64,000 nt of DNA from Ahaetulla prasina. Lineage: Eukaryota > Chordata > Lepidosauria > Squamata > Colubridae. Shown here piece after piece: positions 1 through 11,803 of this stretch. The stretch is from contig NC_080539.1 in assembly GCF_028640845.1 (NCBI RefSeq), forward strand, positions 192,209,436 to 192,273,435, read 5' to 3'. The position numbers and the translations under genes were made by a program. A model generated the notes under the pieces. The model ran no database searches and was not told the origin of the DNA. It was given only the letters and a program-made list of their open reading frames with translations. How positions within the stretch are numbered: position 1 is the first letter of the stretch; every line of letters starts with the position of its first letter.

Positions 1-625
1 CTACTGCAATGCTCTCTATATGGGGCTCCCCTTGAAGGGTACCCGGAGGCTCCAACTGGTCCAGAATGTGGCTGCGCGGTGATAGCGGGAGCTACTCATG
101 GCTCCCATATGACACCCATCCTGTGCAGGCTACACTGGCTTCCGGTTGCCTTCCGGGTTCAATTCAAGTTGTTAGTGACTGTTTTTAAAGCGCTCCATGG
201 CTTAGGACCGGGATACTTACGGGACCGCCTGCTGCTACCGGTGGCCTCCCATCGACCAGTGCGCTCTCACAGAGAGGGTCTCCTCAGGGTGCCGTCGGCC
301 AGACAATGTCGGCTGGCGACCCCCAGGGGAAGGGCCTTCTCTGTGGGGGCTCCAGCCCTCTGGAACGACCTACTTCCAGGGATGCGCCAGCTTCCTGACC
401 TCCGGACCTTCCGGCATGAGCTGAAGACTCTTTTATTTCATTGTGCAGGACTGGCCCAATAGTTTTAAATAGTTTTTAAAGGGTTTTTTGGATTTTTAGA
501 ATTATCGGCCAATTTAAATTAGTCTTTTATAGCTGGTTTTAATTTTTGTATCATTGTTTTATTTGGCCTGAGTCCTTCGGGAGAAGGGCGGTATAAAAAT
601 CTAAATAATAAAATAATAAAATAAT
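1..625 (+). mobile_element. L2-like LINE, 3' end
   Basis: The reading frame at 79-462 gives the C-terminal part of a LINE reverse-transcriptase polyprotein (LHWLPVAFRVQFKLL, FKALHGLGPGYLRD, GRAFSVGAPALWNDL). It is followed by a 3' end with GGGCGGTATAAAAATC and an AATA-rich tail near 565-625. The window begins inside the element. The same family is present almost full length at 55276-60034 on the opposite strand, and the two share the LHWLPVAFRV...SHRPVRSHR block. The family looks L2-like within the CR1/L2 group of LINEs; I cannot fix the exact clade. It is a dead 5'-truncated copy. Confidence 0.85.
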
Positions 626-1127
626 AAATAAATAAAAATGTATTTGAAATCAGGAGCTTGGTTTCAATCTCAAGCCATGCAAAATAAGTTGTTTTGCACA
701 TCTCTTTTCTGAAAAGTTGACACATTCAACAAACTGATGTTGTGACCTACAGACAGGAACACAAGATTTTTACAGAATAAATGAAAGTCAGTATCTGCAA
801 TAGAGAATATCAACCAATAATTTTTAAATATGTTAGAATGTATTGGTCCTTGGCATAGATAATGTTTAGCTCAGTTATGTGGCAGTATCTTGATTTAAGT
901 TTGGGAAGTTAAACAGAGAATTGAATATGCTTAGTACTTGGAATGGGAGACCATTAAGCAAACACTAGATTAGGGAATTTAAGAAAACATACTGCTGGAA
1001 GGCAATAGTAAATTTGTTCCATACTGTTACAAAGAAATATAGATAATGTCTATAAAGTCATTAGATATTGAAATCTATTCATAGCAAGGTATTGCCTTTT
1101 TAAAATTGAGTTAATTACACCTAAATG
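626..1127. other. SPAG16 intron, no recognisable element
   Basis: This AT-rich sequence has no long frame and no motif that I can assign. Confidence 0.5.
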
Positions 1128-1390
1128 GGCCTCTGGTGGCTCAGACTGTTAAGACAGTCTGTTATTAACAGCAGCTGCTTGCAATTACTGCAGGTTCAAG
1201 TCCCACCAGGCCCAAGGTTGACTCAGCCTTCCTACCTTTATAAGGTAGGTAAAATGAGGACCCAGATTGTTGGGGGCAATAAGTTGACTTTGTATATAAT
1301 ATACAAATGGATGAAGACTATTGCTTGACATAGTGTAAGCTGCCTTGAGTCTTCGGAGAAGGGCGGGATATAAATGCAAATAAAAAAAAA
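1128..1390 (+). mobile_element. tRNA-derived squamate SINE
   Basis: The head looks tRNA-derived: an A-box-like TGGCTCAGACTG near 1136 and a B box GGTTCAAGTCC at about 1193-1203. The body has the 'actcagccttcctacctt' and 'aaaatgagga' blocks. The 3' end reads GCCTTGAGTC...GGGCGGGATATAAAT, followed by A-rich sequence. An inverted copy of the same family lies at 34855-35012. The tail style fits the Sauria-type SINEs of squamates. Confidence 0.8.
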
Positions 1391-1747
1391 GATGATAGCT
1401 GGAGTGTTTTTTTATAATTCATGTTTTCAATAGAATCTGTGTAAAGTATCATGTGAATATATGAAAGTAGCTGCCTGTGATTCAATAAGTAAAGAATCTT
1501 TATTGGGTTTTTTTATAAATAATTTTTATTAAACAGTTTTTTAAAAAAAGAAAAAAGAAAATTTCTTCTTTTCAACAATTTCGCATCAATAAACATTTCT
1601 TACATATTCATTTTTCTCCCAATTTATCCAATTCCTTATCGATCTTAGGTCTAATTGCAAAGGGAACCCTACGGGGCTTAATTCTAATTGGTGCTACCTA
1701 GTTGGGATCTAGGCTGAAGGAAATAGGCTGAAGGAAATAGGCGTTCC
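1391..1747. other. AT-rich intron sequence
   Basis: The stretch is T-rich around 1505-1560 and resembles the 3' end of an inverted retroelement. It also has a short direct repeat (aggctgaaggaaat) near 1710-1740. No family can be assigned. Confidence 0.3.
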
Positions 1748-2729
1748 TTAGTATTTGCCTAGGCCGCTGCTGAATACGTCCTCAAACTCCCTCATGAGGT
1801 CGTCCGCGATGGTGTTGATGCCGGTAACTCCCATGCACAGGGCCTCGAACCAGTCCAAGCTGAGCAGGCTTGGCAATGCCCCTTCGACCACAGTTATTTT
1901 TAAGGGGCTGGAAAACCCCCGAAATTGCATTTGGAAAGTTCCGCTGCCCACAACTGGGATGCGGTTTCCTTGGTAGTCTTTGAGTTGTAACCACTGCAGT
2001 CTCAAGTCTTTCTTTCTTATGCCTGGAACAGTGTTCTACATGGTGTTCCATGCAACAATAGTCAGGGACGATCCCGTGTCAATTTCCATCTCGCACTCTT
2101 TCCCTTTGATCAGCACTGTTACGTGGATCTTCTTGGCTGATGACCTGGTCTGTCTTATATTTGTCTAGTATGCCTCTCTGTCAGCAGCAGGAGATTTCTC
2201 CCTGTGCTTGGATTTCCATGGCCTGGTTTTCCTCATCTCTGGTGAGTGGCAACAGGTTGCTGTTTAGCTCTGAACGCGGACAGCATGCTAGCATGGCAGA
2301 CTCGAGCCACATGCCCTTTATGATCACACCTCTGGCACACAGTGTCCTTGTGTCTGCATGTTGTTCTGGAATGTGGCACTCCACACCCTTCACACAGGGG
2401 TTGTCTCCATTCTGCGTCACAATAGGCTCTTTTCTTGTCATCTTGGAGCCGGTAGATGTCATTTTTGTCTTCCGATGACTCAATCAGCTTGGCGCTCTCC
2501 TGATGCACAGCGGTGGTTTGGTGCGAAGTCAGCACATTTCCCACTCTTTGCTGATTTCTGTGAGTTCTCTGCTGCTCTGGCCTCATCTGAGGCCATTTGT
2601 AGAGTGAGGGCTGGCTTGGCTAACAACCACTGTTGCAGGCTCACATCTCTCACTCCGCTTATGAGCTGTTCCAACAGCACATCCTCTAGCTCTCTGAACT
2701 CGCAATATTCGACAGCTTTTCTGAGTGCC

Positions 2730-3293
2730 TGTTCAGTCCCCTCCTGGCTTCAGCCATGCGAGCTGGCTAAACAAGCCAGTAATTGAGTTCATGGCTGCTA
2801 TTGGTCCTGGCAGGGAATCTGCAGCTGCCTGCCAAAGTCTCCCTCTTATCTTGAGGTTGCCAGGCAACCAGGAAGTCAGCAGTCCAGGCCGAATGTTCAG
2901 CTCACTTCTCCAAGTCAAAAAGTTCAGCTCAATTTTTGCTCATCAAGGAGCAGCAGAGCAGCCAGGACTGCTTTTATAGTCTGTGGGGTGAGGCTCCGTG
3001 ACTCAGCACTTCCTAGGCCTGCCCCACCCCTGCTTCTGTTGTTCCCGCCTCTCCTGCCTACGAAACCTAGGGTCCAGCCAGGCCTGATTGCCATCAGCTG
3101 GGTCTGGAGATGTGGCCTGGGGGGAAGAGTCAGGGGACGGAGGTCTCGTTATCTCCTCCACCTGGCCTGCCTGTGGCTCCTGGAGCTGAGCCAGGGAAGC
3201 CGGTGCTCCAAAGGTAAGTCCTGATGGCCCTTCCCTCTCACTTTCTGAGTCACTTTCTGGCAGGGGGCCCGGCTCGGGGGGCGCAGACACAAT
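2730..3293 (-). mobile_element. Solo LTR nested in gypsy gag
   Basis: This 564-bp non-coding block interrupts the gag frame. It is flanked by imperfect 6-bp repeats, AGTGCC (2724-2729) and AGTGTC (3294-3299). It contains a TATA-like TATAAAAG on the minus strand near 2967-2976. It shares a 'gtgactcagca...aggcctgccccacccct' stretch and a CCGGGCCCC region with the LTR at 9760-10390, so both belong to one family. It is younger than the gypsy element that it splits. Confidence 0.7.
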
Positions 3294-3734
3294 AGTGTCG
3301 CTGGTTCATGGAGTCACCTTCTTCCTGCACTCTGCGGTGGAACTCAGGCCACTGTACAAATTTTGACTGTACTGGGGCATAATGTGCCTGAAGTGTGTTC
3401 TGTAGTGTGGTCCATGGTACTGCTTGAACCGCGACTGATTTGACAAGTGCCTTGGCTATGTCAAACATGTCCATACTGCAAAAACTGAGGAACAGTGCTC
3501 ACTTGCGGTTGTCAGATAGTCCCAGGAGATCGTAAACCTCCATGAAGCATTCAAAACAATTCATATAGGAGTCCCAATTGTCGGCGGCTGGGTTGAACGG
3601 AGCCGATAGAGCATATGTGGTCATCATGCTAGCAGATGGTGATTCTGCAGAACAGCAAGCGATGCCAGTTGCATTTTACTCTGTTGGGACTCTGGTCTAT
3701 TTGTCCTTATTCTTCCGATACCACCTTCATTGCC

Positions 3735-3886
3735 AGTGTTAGATTCAATGATGGAAGAGATGGACACAGCTCTTTCAGTAACAACAGCTCTTTATTAGTA
3801 GATCAGTACAACGCAACAAACTGCTTGTCTGGCAGTGTCCTCTTTTATAGAGGACTGCCAGACGACTTAACTAATGAGCTTTAAGT
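3735..3886 (-). promoter_or_regulatory. Remnant 5' LTR of the gypsy element
   Basis: The minus strand carries TATAAAAGAGG followed about 60 bp later by AATAAAGAGC, the promoter and polyadenylation signals expected in an LTR. Gag begins about 110 bp downstream. The LTR abuts L1 ORF2 sequence at 3887, so gypsy probably inserted into, or broke, that L1. Confidence 0.6.
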
Positions 3887-6850
3887 ATTTTCCTGGCTTT
3901 TTGGAGGACCTGAGTGAAGCCTATAGCTCACTCCTTATATGGTACATAATAGTTCTCATATTGTTTTTTATTTGCCTTTTTGGTAAAAATCCGTTCTGGT
4001 CTGGGTGGATATACTCATTTATCACTTTTTTGAAGCTTTCCAAAATTATTGATGTGAATATTTTATAATCTGCATTCAATAGTGAGATGGATCTGTAATT
4101 TTTAATTTGTTGTTGATCTGAGTCTTCTTTTGGGCTGAGGGTGATGAGGGCTTGTCCAAGAGTTGGGTATTCTGGCCTCCATGAGGGCTTCATTAAAGAT
4201 TTCCAACAATATTTCCTCTAGTGGTTCTTGAATTGTCTTATATAATTCTACCAGAAGTCCATCTGGGGCTGGTGTTTTGTTATTTTTCTGTTTCTTTCTC
4301 ATCTCTGTTAATTCCATCACAGTAATTGTCCCATTTAGTGTCTCTCTTTATATCTCCTCTAGTTTTGCTATACTCCTCTAGTTTTGCTATACTCCTCTAG
4401 TTTTGCTATATATAATATCTAAATATTGTTTAATGTCTTCTTCCAGTATATTTTCTTGGGAATATAGATTTTGGGAAAAAATTTGCTATGTTTTTTTTTC
4501 TTCCCTTCTATAATGTATCTCTCCCTCCTCATCTTGTAGATGGTGTATTATTATTTTCTCTTTTTCCTTTTTCAATTTGTATGCTAGCCATCACCCCGGT
4601 TTGTTTACATGTTCAAAAAAGTTTTGCTTTGCCAGTTTAATTTTTTGTGCCAAATCAATTTGTGTGGCCAAATTTAACTTATGTTTTATTAAATCACTTT
4701 TTTCTTTAATTTTATTATTTTGAGGTTCCTTCTGTAGTTCGAATTCTAATCTTTTAAGTTCTTCTTGCAAATTATCTTGTTCTTGTTTTTTTTTTAATTT
4801 CTTTTGCCACGTATGCAATTGTGAGCCCTCTTATGTACGCTTTTGCAGTGTCCCATAAATTTTGGAGCGATGGTTCTTCTTTTGCATTTATCCTAAAAAA
4901 TATATTCATTGCCTTTTCAATCATTTGTGTATAATCTTTCTCTTTTAATATTTCTTTATTCATCATCCATCTCTTTCTTTTCTTCTGGCCCTTCCATATC
5001 ACCCTTAATGGATTATGATCCGCCCAAATATTTGTCATTATTTCTATCCCTTCTGTTTCTTTTCTGAGCTCTGATGTCATCCATACCATGTCAATCCTGG
5101 ACCACGATTGATATGGATTTGAATAGAATGTTTATTGTTTTTTCCCATATTTATTTGTCTCCATGCATCCTGTAAACATAGTTCTTGCATCATTTCACGT
5201 ATCTGGTAAAGTTATTTTCTTTTTCCTGTTTTTCTTATTGCTTTTATAATCTTTTTTAATATTAACAATTGCATTAAAATCTCCAATTAAACATATATTT
5301 TCATATTCTAATTCCCTTATTTTATTGTGTATCTTTCTATAAAATTCACTTTGATTATCATTTGGTGCATATATTGAGGCCAATAATATTTTTTTTTTCT
5401 ATCTCAATCATTCAAATTCTTCCCTCCTCGTCTGTGTATATTTGTTTTGATTTTAATCATTTTTTGATATATACTACAATTCCCTTTTTTTTTGTGCTAA
5501 TGATGCATAGAGTTTGACTATTCTTTGTTATTCTAATAAGTTATTGTGCTGTTTCTTAATGTGTACTTCCTGTATATTTATAATATCATATCTAATTTTT
5601 GTAATTTTGTAAGTGTCTGAGTTCTTTTGGCTGGTGAATTTGGTCTGTTTATGTTTATTGAGACCATTTTTATTTCCTCCTCCATTTTCTTTCTTATTTA
5701 TTCGTTGTTCTTAGTCTCCTTGTATTTCTTGTTTCTCTTTGTATTTTTCCTCTTTCTCTTTCTCTCTCTATTCATTCTTTTTCCTGTTTTATCTTTTCTT
5801 TTTCCCCCCCTCATTTTCCTCTGGTCTTCCTCCTGGCTCTTACTCTCAGCTTCCTCTCTACTCTCTTGCTCTTCTTCTATTGCAAAGTGATGTTTGAAAA
5901 ATTCCTGTGCTTTGTCCAATGTATCTATTTTGATTTTTTTCTCCTGCCAAGAGATCAGGATACTTTCTGGTATTAGCCACCAGAACATTACATTGTATTT
6001 GTTTAATTGTGATGTTAGGAATTGATAGTTTCTTCTTCGAGCTCTCATTCGTCATGGAATTTGTTTTAGTGTTATTATTTCCTTTCCTTTATATATTATC
6101 AATTACTCCTTCATTCTTTTATATATTTCATCTCTTATCACTTTTTTGGTAAATCTTACGTGAACTTCTTTTGGCAACTTGTGTCTGTGTGCATAACTCG
6201 TATGCATGCTGTATATTTCGTCGATGTCCCTCTGCATGTCATATTTATATCTCTGTAATGCCTCCGCTAGTATTTCTGACATGATCTCCCCTAAATTTTC
6301 CACTTTATTTTCCATAATATTTTCAAACCTTAGAAAGAAGGATGCTTTCATCATCTCCAAAAACATTATTTATTCTTCTAGGTCTCTATCAGCTATCATG
6401 TATTTTTGTTCCATTGCTTCCATTTTTTTGTCTGTTTGCTCCATTTTTGTCTCCCACTGTTTTAATTCTCTGTTCATTTTTAAGGTTATTTTGCTGGATA
6501 TTTCCTATTTCGTCATCCATTTTTTAAATGTCTCCTTTCATTTCTCTGTCACTTTTAAGTTCTTCATGATTATTATTTTTTTGGTCTCTTTGTGGTTGTT
6601 TGCAATTGCTTCCTGTGTTTTAGTCATTGCCTCTTGTATCATCAATAGTGTGGTTTGGATACTGTGAATATTTGATGTTGAGCCTGCTTTCTCTGTTCCA
6701 AGCATACTTTTTATTGAGCATTGATGTGCTGGCAAAGAGGTTGTGGGTGCAGGGTTTAGAGCAATTTTCTTACTTATTTTGGTTATTATTGTTGTGTTCG
6801 TCATTTTTCCTATCAGAAGTAAATTTTTTCAGAATAGCATACAATATATT
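3887..6850 (-). mobile_element. L1-clade LINE with ORF1 and partial ORF2
   Basis: On the minus strand, ORF1 pieces come first: a Ser/Thr-rich N-terminus (6538-6804), a region with VHVRFTKKVIRDEIYK (6103-6366), and a C-terminal domain with FLTSQLNKYNVMFWW (5698-6048) ending in a long Lys/Arg/Glu tail. ORF2 follows with endonuclease (5195-5383, MASIYAPND and CLIGDFNAIV), a Lys-rich linker (4591-5089), and RT (3921-4320: KTPAPDGLLVELYK, then YRSISLLNADYKIF and HPDQNGFLPKRQI). ORF2 stops before the RT catalytic motif, where the gypsy LTR begins. Frames are broken throughout. Confidence 0.82.
4354..4410. repeat. 19-bp unit repeated three times
   Basis: Three identical units of CTCCTCTAGTTTTGCTATA lie in tandem inside the L1 ORF2 remnant. 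This is a local slippage expansion. Confidence 0.9.
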
Positions 6851-7153
6851 AGCTATGGAAATATCTTTTTAAACTCTTCACTATTACATATTTCCTAAAC
6901 TAGTTTGTACAATGCTAATAATAATGTTATAAATATAAATGTAACTGTCAATATAGATATAGCTATAAGTATATAGATATAGAAGCGTATATATTTTACT
7001 ATAGCTCTAAATCCTTAAACTCTAAACTCTATATATTTATTTAAATCTATGTATATCTTGAACTATATATGAGAATTAGGAGTTTTATACACTTATTGAT
7101 TAGAGTTCTACTATAAATATGAACTCCTTAATTTCCAAAATCAGTTTATGTAG

Positions 7154-7208
<55 letters not shown>

Positions 7209-7211
7209 ACA

Positions 7212-7246
<35 letters not shown>

Positions 7247-7597
7247 ATATAACTTTTATGCTCTAATTGATTAAATATATATAATATCCAAAATTAATTT
7301 ACAGATAACGATAGCCAAGTATATCTCTATAATTACTTAAATATACAGACTTTGTAAACTTATTAGTTTAAGTATCCAACTATTTTAACTTAAATACTTT
7401 AAATTGAATAATTATTTCATCTTTCACAACCAGGTCTATTTCTTAAATTTCTTATACTGTTATTTGTATTTATTTATATTTATCTTTTATTTTTCTTTTG
7501 TATTCAATTATCCTCCAATCCAATATCCTTCAGCAAGATTACATTTCTTATGTTGTTTTGGTAAGTCTATACAATCTCAGCCTTGCATCATTTTTTA
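6851..7597. repeat. AT-rich L1 flank with (AAAT)n and (AC)n microsatellites
   Basis: (AAAT)n runs at about 7153-7208, followed by (AC)n at about 7212-7243. The rest is TATA-rich low-complexity DNA upstream of the inverted L1. No coding signal is visible. Confidence 0.7.
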
Positions 7598-7599
7598 TA

Positions 7600-9122
7600 A
7601 GTTGCTCAAAAAAATAAAGGGAACACTTAAACAACACAATGTACAGTAGTTGAATGTGCTGACAACACAATCACACAAAAATTATCAATGGAAATCAAAC
7701 TGAGCAACCCATGGAGGTCTGGATTTGGAGTTACACTCAAAATTAAAGTGGAAAACAACACTACATTTTAAGGACATTTAATGTCCTTAAAACAAGTCAA
7801 AATGAGGCTCAGTAGTGCGTGTGGCTTCCACGTGCCTGTATGACCTCCCTACAATGCCTGGGCATGCTCCTGATGAGGTGGCGGATGGTCTTCTGAGGGA
7901 TCTCTTCCCACACCTGAACTAAAGCATCCCCCAACTCCTGGACAGTCTGTGGTGCAACGTGGCATTGGTGGATGGAGTGAGACATGATGTCCCAGATGTG
8001 CTCAATTGGATTCAGGTCTGGGAAACGGGTGGGCCAGTCCACAGCATCAATGCCTTCATTTTGCAGGAACTGCTAACACACTCTAGCCACATGAGGTCTA
8101 GCATTGTCTTGCATTAGGAGGAACCCAGCAAACACATCAGCATATGGTCTCACAAGGGGTCTGAGGATCTCATCCCGGTACCTAATGGCAGTCAGGCTAC
8201 CTCTGCACATGGAGGGCTGTGCGGCCCCCTAAAGAAATGCCATCCCACACCATTACTGACCCACTGCCAAACCGGTCATGCTGGAGGATGTTGCAGGCAA
8301 CAGAACATTCTCCACAGCATCTCCAGACCCTGTCATGTCTGTCATATGTGCTCAGTGTGAACCTGCTTTCCTCTGTGAAGAGCACAGGGCGCCAGTGGTG
8401 AAGTTGCCAATCTTGGTGTTCTCTGGCAAGTGCCAAACGTCCTGCACGGTGTTGGGCTGTAAGCACAACCCCCACCTGTGGACATCGGGCCCTCATACCA
8501 CCCTCATGGAGTCTGTTTCTGTCCGTTTGAGCAGCCACATGCACATTTGTGGCCGCTGGAGGTCATTTTGCAGGGCTCTGGCAGTGCTCCTCTTGTCCCT
8601 CCTTGCACAAAGGTGGAAGTAGCGGTCCTGCTGCTGGATTGTTGTCCTCCTACGGCCTCCTCCATGTCTCCTGATGTACTGGCCTGTCTTCTGGTAGTAC
8701 CTCCATGCTCTGGACACTATGCTGACAGACACAGCAAACCTTCTTGCCACAGCTTGCATCGATGTGCCATCCTGGATGGGCTGCACTACCTGAGCCACTT
8801 ATGTGGGTTGTAGACTCCGTCTCATGCTATCACTAGAGTGACAGCACTGCCAGCATTCAAGAATGACCAAACCATCAGCCAGAAAGCATAGGAACTGAGA
8901 AGAGGTCTGTTGTCACCACCTGCAGAACCACCCCTTTATTGGGAATGTCTTGCTAACTGCCTATGCTTTCCACCTGTTGTCTATTCCATGTGCGCAACAG
9001 CATGTGGATTTGATTCTCAATCAGTGTTGCTACCTAAGTGGACAGTTTGATTTCACAGAAGTGTGATTGACTTGGAGTTACACTGTGTTGTTTAAGTGTT
9101 CCCTTTATTTTTTTGAGCAGTG
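7600..9122 (-). mobile_element. Tc1-like DNA transposon
   Basis: The ends are inverted: TTGCTCAAAAAAATAAAGGG at the left, and CCCTTTATTTTTTTGAGCAG at the right. TA flanks both ends (7598-7599 and 9123-9124), as expected for Tc1/mariner. The transposase lies on the minus strand in three pieces. The helix-turn-helix part (8493-8798) includes [17 protein letters not shown]. The first catalytic block (8197-8544) reads VLFTEESRF where the family normally has Asp-Glu-Ser. The last block (7809-8042) includes PDLNPIEHIWD. Frame shifts separate the pieces and the first catalytic Asp appears replaced by Glu, so the copy is inactive. Length (1,523 bp) is close to full size for Tc1. Confidence 0.92.
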
Positions 9123-9124
9123 TA

Positions 9125-9753
9125 TATCCTGCTTCTTTTGTTCTGTTAATTCTTTAGCCTCCAGATGCCTTTTTTTTCTTTCCTCTTTGCTCAGCACCAA
9201 TGTTCTTTTACAGTTCCAATTTATAAAGTTATAATAGTCCTTCCATTCTCTCCAATTGTAAAGATTGTATCTTTCTCCAAATTATTCAATTGTAACAGCT
9301 TTAATCACCAATCTTATTGTTTTCCACTTCTATTACTTCTAGACAACCCATAAATCCACTGCACCCTTGAGTCACTGTTCAATCCACACAGTTAGTTATC
9401 CCGACATTTTCAGTCTTTAAAATCTTCAGAAAACTTTGAAGTCTTATTAATAAGTAAATAAATGAATACATGAGGTTTATAATCACCAATCCACACAGTC
9501 TCAGGATGTATCCAATCGGAGTTTCTTTCCTCTTCTCATCTGCTACTTCACCTCTTTGCACTGTCACTGCTTAATTTATTTATTTATTTATTTATTTTAT
9601 TTAAACTTAACAGTTTATTTCCTTCACTCCTCTCTGTCCTCCTAGTTGCCGCTGCTATTTGGCAGTATTCCTGCCTTGGATTTTAGAGTCTCAATATTTC
9701 AGCTCCACCATTCGACATTATATTTGCACTTCCTTTTTGGGATCTTCTCTCAT
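9125..9753. other. AT-rich sequence with a (TTTA)n run
   Basis: (TTTA)n lies at about 9572-9602. The rest has no assignable coding sequence. It may belong to the 5' part of the minus-strand L1 that is split by the Tc1 element. Confidence 0.3.
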
Positions 9754-9759
9754 ACCAAT

Positions 9760-10390
9760 TGTCGTGTCCCACCCCCCACTCCAACGAACGAGTCAAGGAA
9801 GTCCGTGACCAACTTGGCAATGAAGCATCTGCAGCTTGCCAAGTTCCTTCGAGGTTTATCAGGGCAGGCAGGAGTCCAAGTTGTGACTTCAGTGATAGGG
9901 TCCGGTATCAGCAAACTCGATAAGACTTTGCTTGACTCAAGGTTGGAATGCCAAAAGCAGGTCCTTTATATAGACTGTGGGGTATGGCTCCATGACTCAG
10001 CATTTATCCAGGCCTGCCCCACCCCTCCTTCTGCTGGCATTGCCTCTCAGATCTCCGGAAGCGAGGATCCTCCCACTTTGAATTGTCTTCAGCTGGATCT
10101 GCTGGCAGCTTCTAGGAAAGGGAGGGGTCAGAGGGAGTAGGGCCGAGTAATTCCAGCACCTGGCTGACGTCCTGCTCTGACGGCTGAGCCAAAGGAACAT
10201 ATGCTGTATGAGTGAGGTTTATGGGGCTTGTCCTCCCACTCCTGGAATCCTCTCTGGGCATGGGGCCAGGGCCGGGGGCTGGAGGCATGACAGGCCGTTC
10301 ATCTTCATTATCAGACTCGGAGTCTGATAAAAGGCCCGGTTGGAGACGGGAGGGGCCCGGCTGAGGAGAGGAGGGAGGACGAGTCACAAA
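9760..10390 (-). mobile_element. Solo LTR (same family as 2730-3293)
   Basis: This 631-bp block is flanked by exact 6-bp repeats ACCAAT (9754-9759 and 10391-10396). It starts TGTCGTGTCCC on the plus strand and ends GAGTCACAAA. On the minus strand it has TATATAAAGG near 9962-9972 as a likely TATA box. GC-rich promoter-like sequence lies at 10140-10390. It shares several blocks with the LTR at 2730-3293. No internal retroviral coding region accompanies it. Confidence 0.72.
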
Positions 10391-10396
10391 ACCAAT

Positions 10397-10700
10397 GCTG
10401 TTATGCTGCTTTCTCAATCTTCGCTTCCTACTCGCTTCCGTGGCTGTCAGTGCTTTGAGCCAGCCAAGATGGCTGGTTTTTCCCTGCCGGAATCAAGAGG
10501 GTTCTCCTGAACCTTCGGGGGAATTGCCTTTCACCCTGAGGTCCTCAAAGTTTTCCCTTTCTTTCTATCAATCTCTCTGGGATTGATAGTGCATTTTTAA
10601 GGCTTCCTGGCTGGGATATTCAGGCTTCGGGAATGGAGCCCCGTTCCTTTGCTCCAGTGCACACTGACATTACCGCCAGAAGACCCTTTATTGTTTTTAT
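10397..10700. other. GC-rich fragment, possibly the 5' untranslated region of an inverted L1
   Basis: The sequence has higher GC than the surroundings and includes an inverted-repeat-like gccagccaagatggctgg. It has no frame of note. Assignment to an L1 5' region is a guess from its position beyond the minus-strand L1. Confidence 0.25.
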
Positions 10701-10841
10701 TTACTAAACAAAGGCATATGACTGCCTAACTCACATGTGATAACTCTAGGTGGCATACAAAAATTTAAAAAACGCACCGTACAGAAACCCATAATCCCAG
10801 AAATTTCTACGGAAGTTCTATTTATTTTATAATATTGGTAA

Positions 10842-11212
10842 TGTCAGGCCTGGAAGCCATCTTTTGCATTTGGCCTTCCATGTTTACTACTGTGGGGGGA
10901 TTGAATGGAGCAGGAATGATGTATAGTCATAATAACATTCCTTTCTCAGAAAGTCAAGGACAACTTGCCCTGCATCTAGAAGGCTGGATTTGGGAGGCAT
11001 CTCCTGTTGGGATGATGTTTGATTGGACCATGTGAGGGACTTATGGATGTTGGGCAGGGACTTGAACTTTTCTTTGGGTGTGGAAACCTGGAAACTTTCA
11101 GATTTGGCTTTTTCCAGATGTGCCAATATGACATCTCTAATAAAATGGAACTTTGAGGAAACTCAAGCCTTGGAGGTTTATTTCGTTGGGGGTGTTACTT
11201 GGAACCCTGACA
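10842..11212 (+). mobile_element. Solo LTR, probably of an endogenous retrovirus
   Basis: The block begins TGTCAGGCCTGG and ends GGAACCCTGACA, the short inverted TG...CA ends typical of retroviral LTRs. AATAAAATGG near 11139 is a likely polyadenylation signal. The length (371 bp) suits an LTR. I see no clear target duplication and no internal genes. Confidence 0.6.
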
Positions 11213-11803
11213 TGTGTTTTGGTAAATGGAAATATCTTTTCTGTTTCTCATCCAACTTCAAAAAATAATTTAAAATATAAATTGCAGGTTCTAGGATGAA
11301 ATAAAAAACCAATTTCCTTTTTCTATTTATTATATTACAGTTCCTGATATTTCTGCTTGAAATAGAGTGTTATTTCTATATTACTGATGTCAATATATCA
11401 GCTGGGTAATGGGAACATTCTGGAGAAAGATTCATTCCAACCAAAATGATTTGCATTTTATTTGTCATCTGTAGTAAATACAGTATATCCTTTCCTTCTT
11501 TTGATACATTAAACAAAACATCAACAACACGAGTTCTTCAGAGTTCCTATTTTATTTCATTTAGTAATAATGATCTGTGCTAGAAACAAATCTAAATATG
11601 TTTTTTGAGGTGTAAAGTAGTAAAGTGATTTGCATTTTTATAATGTTAGCAATATTGGGTTATTACTTGGAAAAAACAGATTCTTTGAAGTATGCTGTTT
11701 ATTTTGTTAGTATGGTTAGTACAATAATTTGCATTTAAATTTAGGGTTTTTTTGTATCTTACATGGAATGATTACTCATAAACAACTGTTGATTTCCTCT
11801 GTA
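11213..11803. other. SPAG16 intron, no recognisable element
   Basis: AT-rich sequence without coding or repeat signals that I recognise. Confidence 0.5.

Larger units (their letters stand above)
1748..3886 (-). mobile_element. Ty3/gypsy LTR retrotransposon, truncated and decayed
   Basis: Read on the minus strand, the order is an LTR remnant (about 3735-3886, with TATAAAAG and AATAAA), then a gag start near 3625 (MMTTYALSAPFNP), then gag (3250-3474, FHRRVQEEGDSMNQ). After a nested LTR (2730-3293), gag resumes (2730 to about 2480: ALRKAVEYCEF, LLEQLISGVRD). Two zinc-knuckle-like Cys motifs follow (about 2270-2420: CEGCGVPHSRTTC and CQRCDHKGHVARVC). The protease end and the linker to reverse transcriptase (1748-2005, ending EFEDVFSSGLGKY) come last. 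The RT, RNase H, integrase and 3' LTR are missing. Several frame breaks and a stop in early gag show it is inactive. Confidence 0.8.

Noticed and set aside
1128..1215. Functional tRNA gene
   Set aside because: A- and B-box-like motifs are present, but the sequence has no cloverleaf acceptor stem and runs on into a SINE body and tail.
6206..6667. 153-residue hydrophobic plus-strand frame
   Set aside because: It is the antisense of L1 ORF1 coding sequence; the Ser/Ile/Phe richness comes from complementing Lys/Glu codons.
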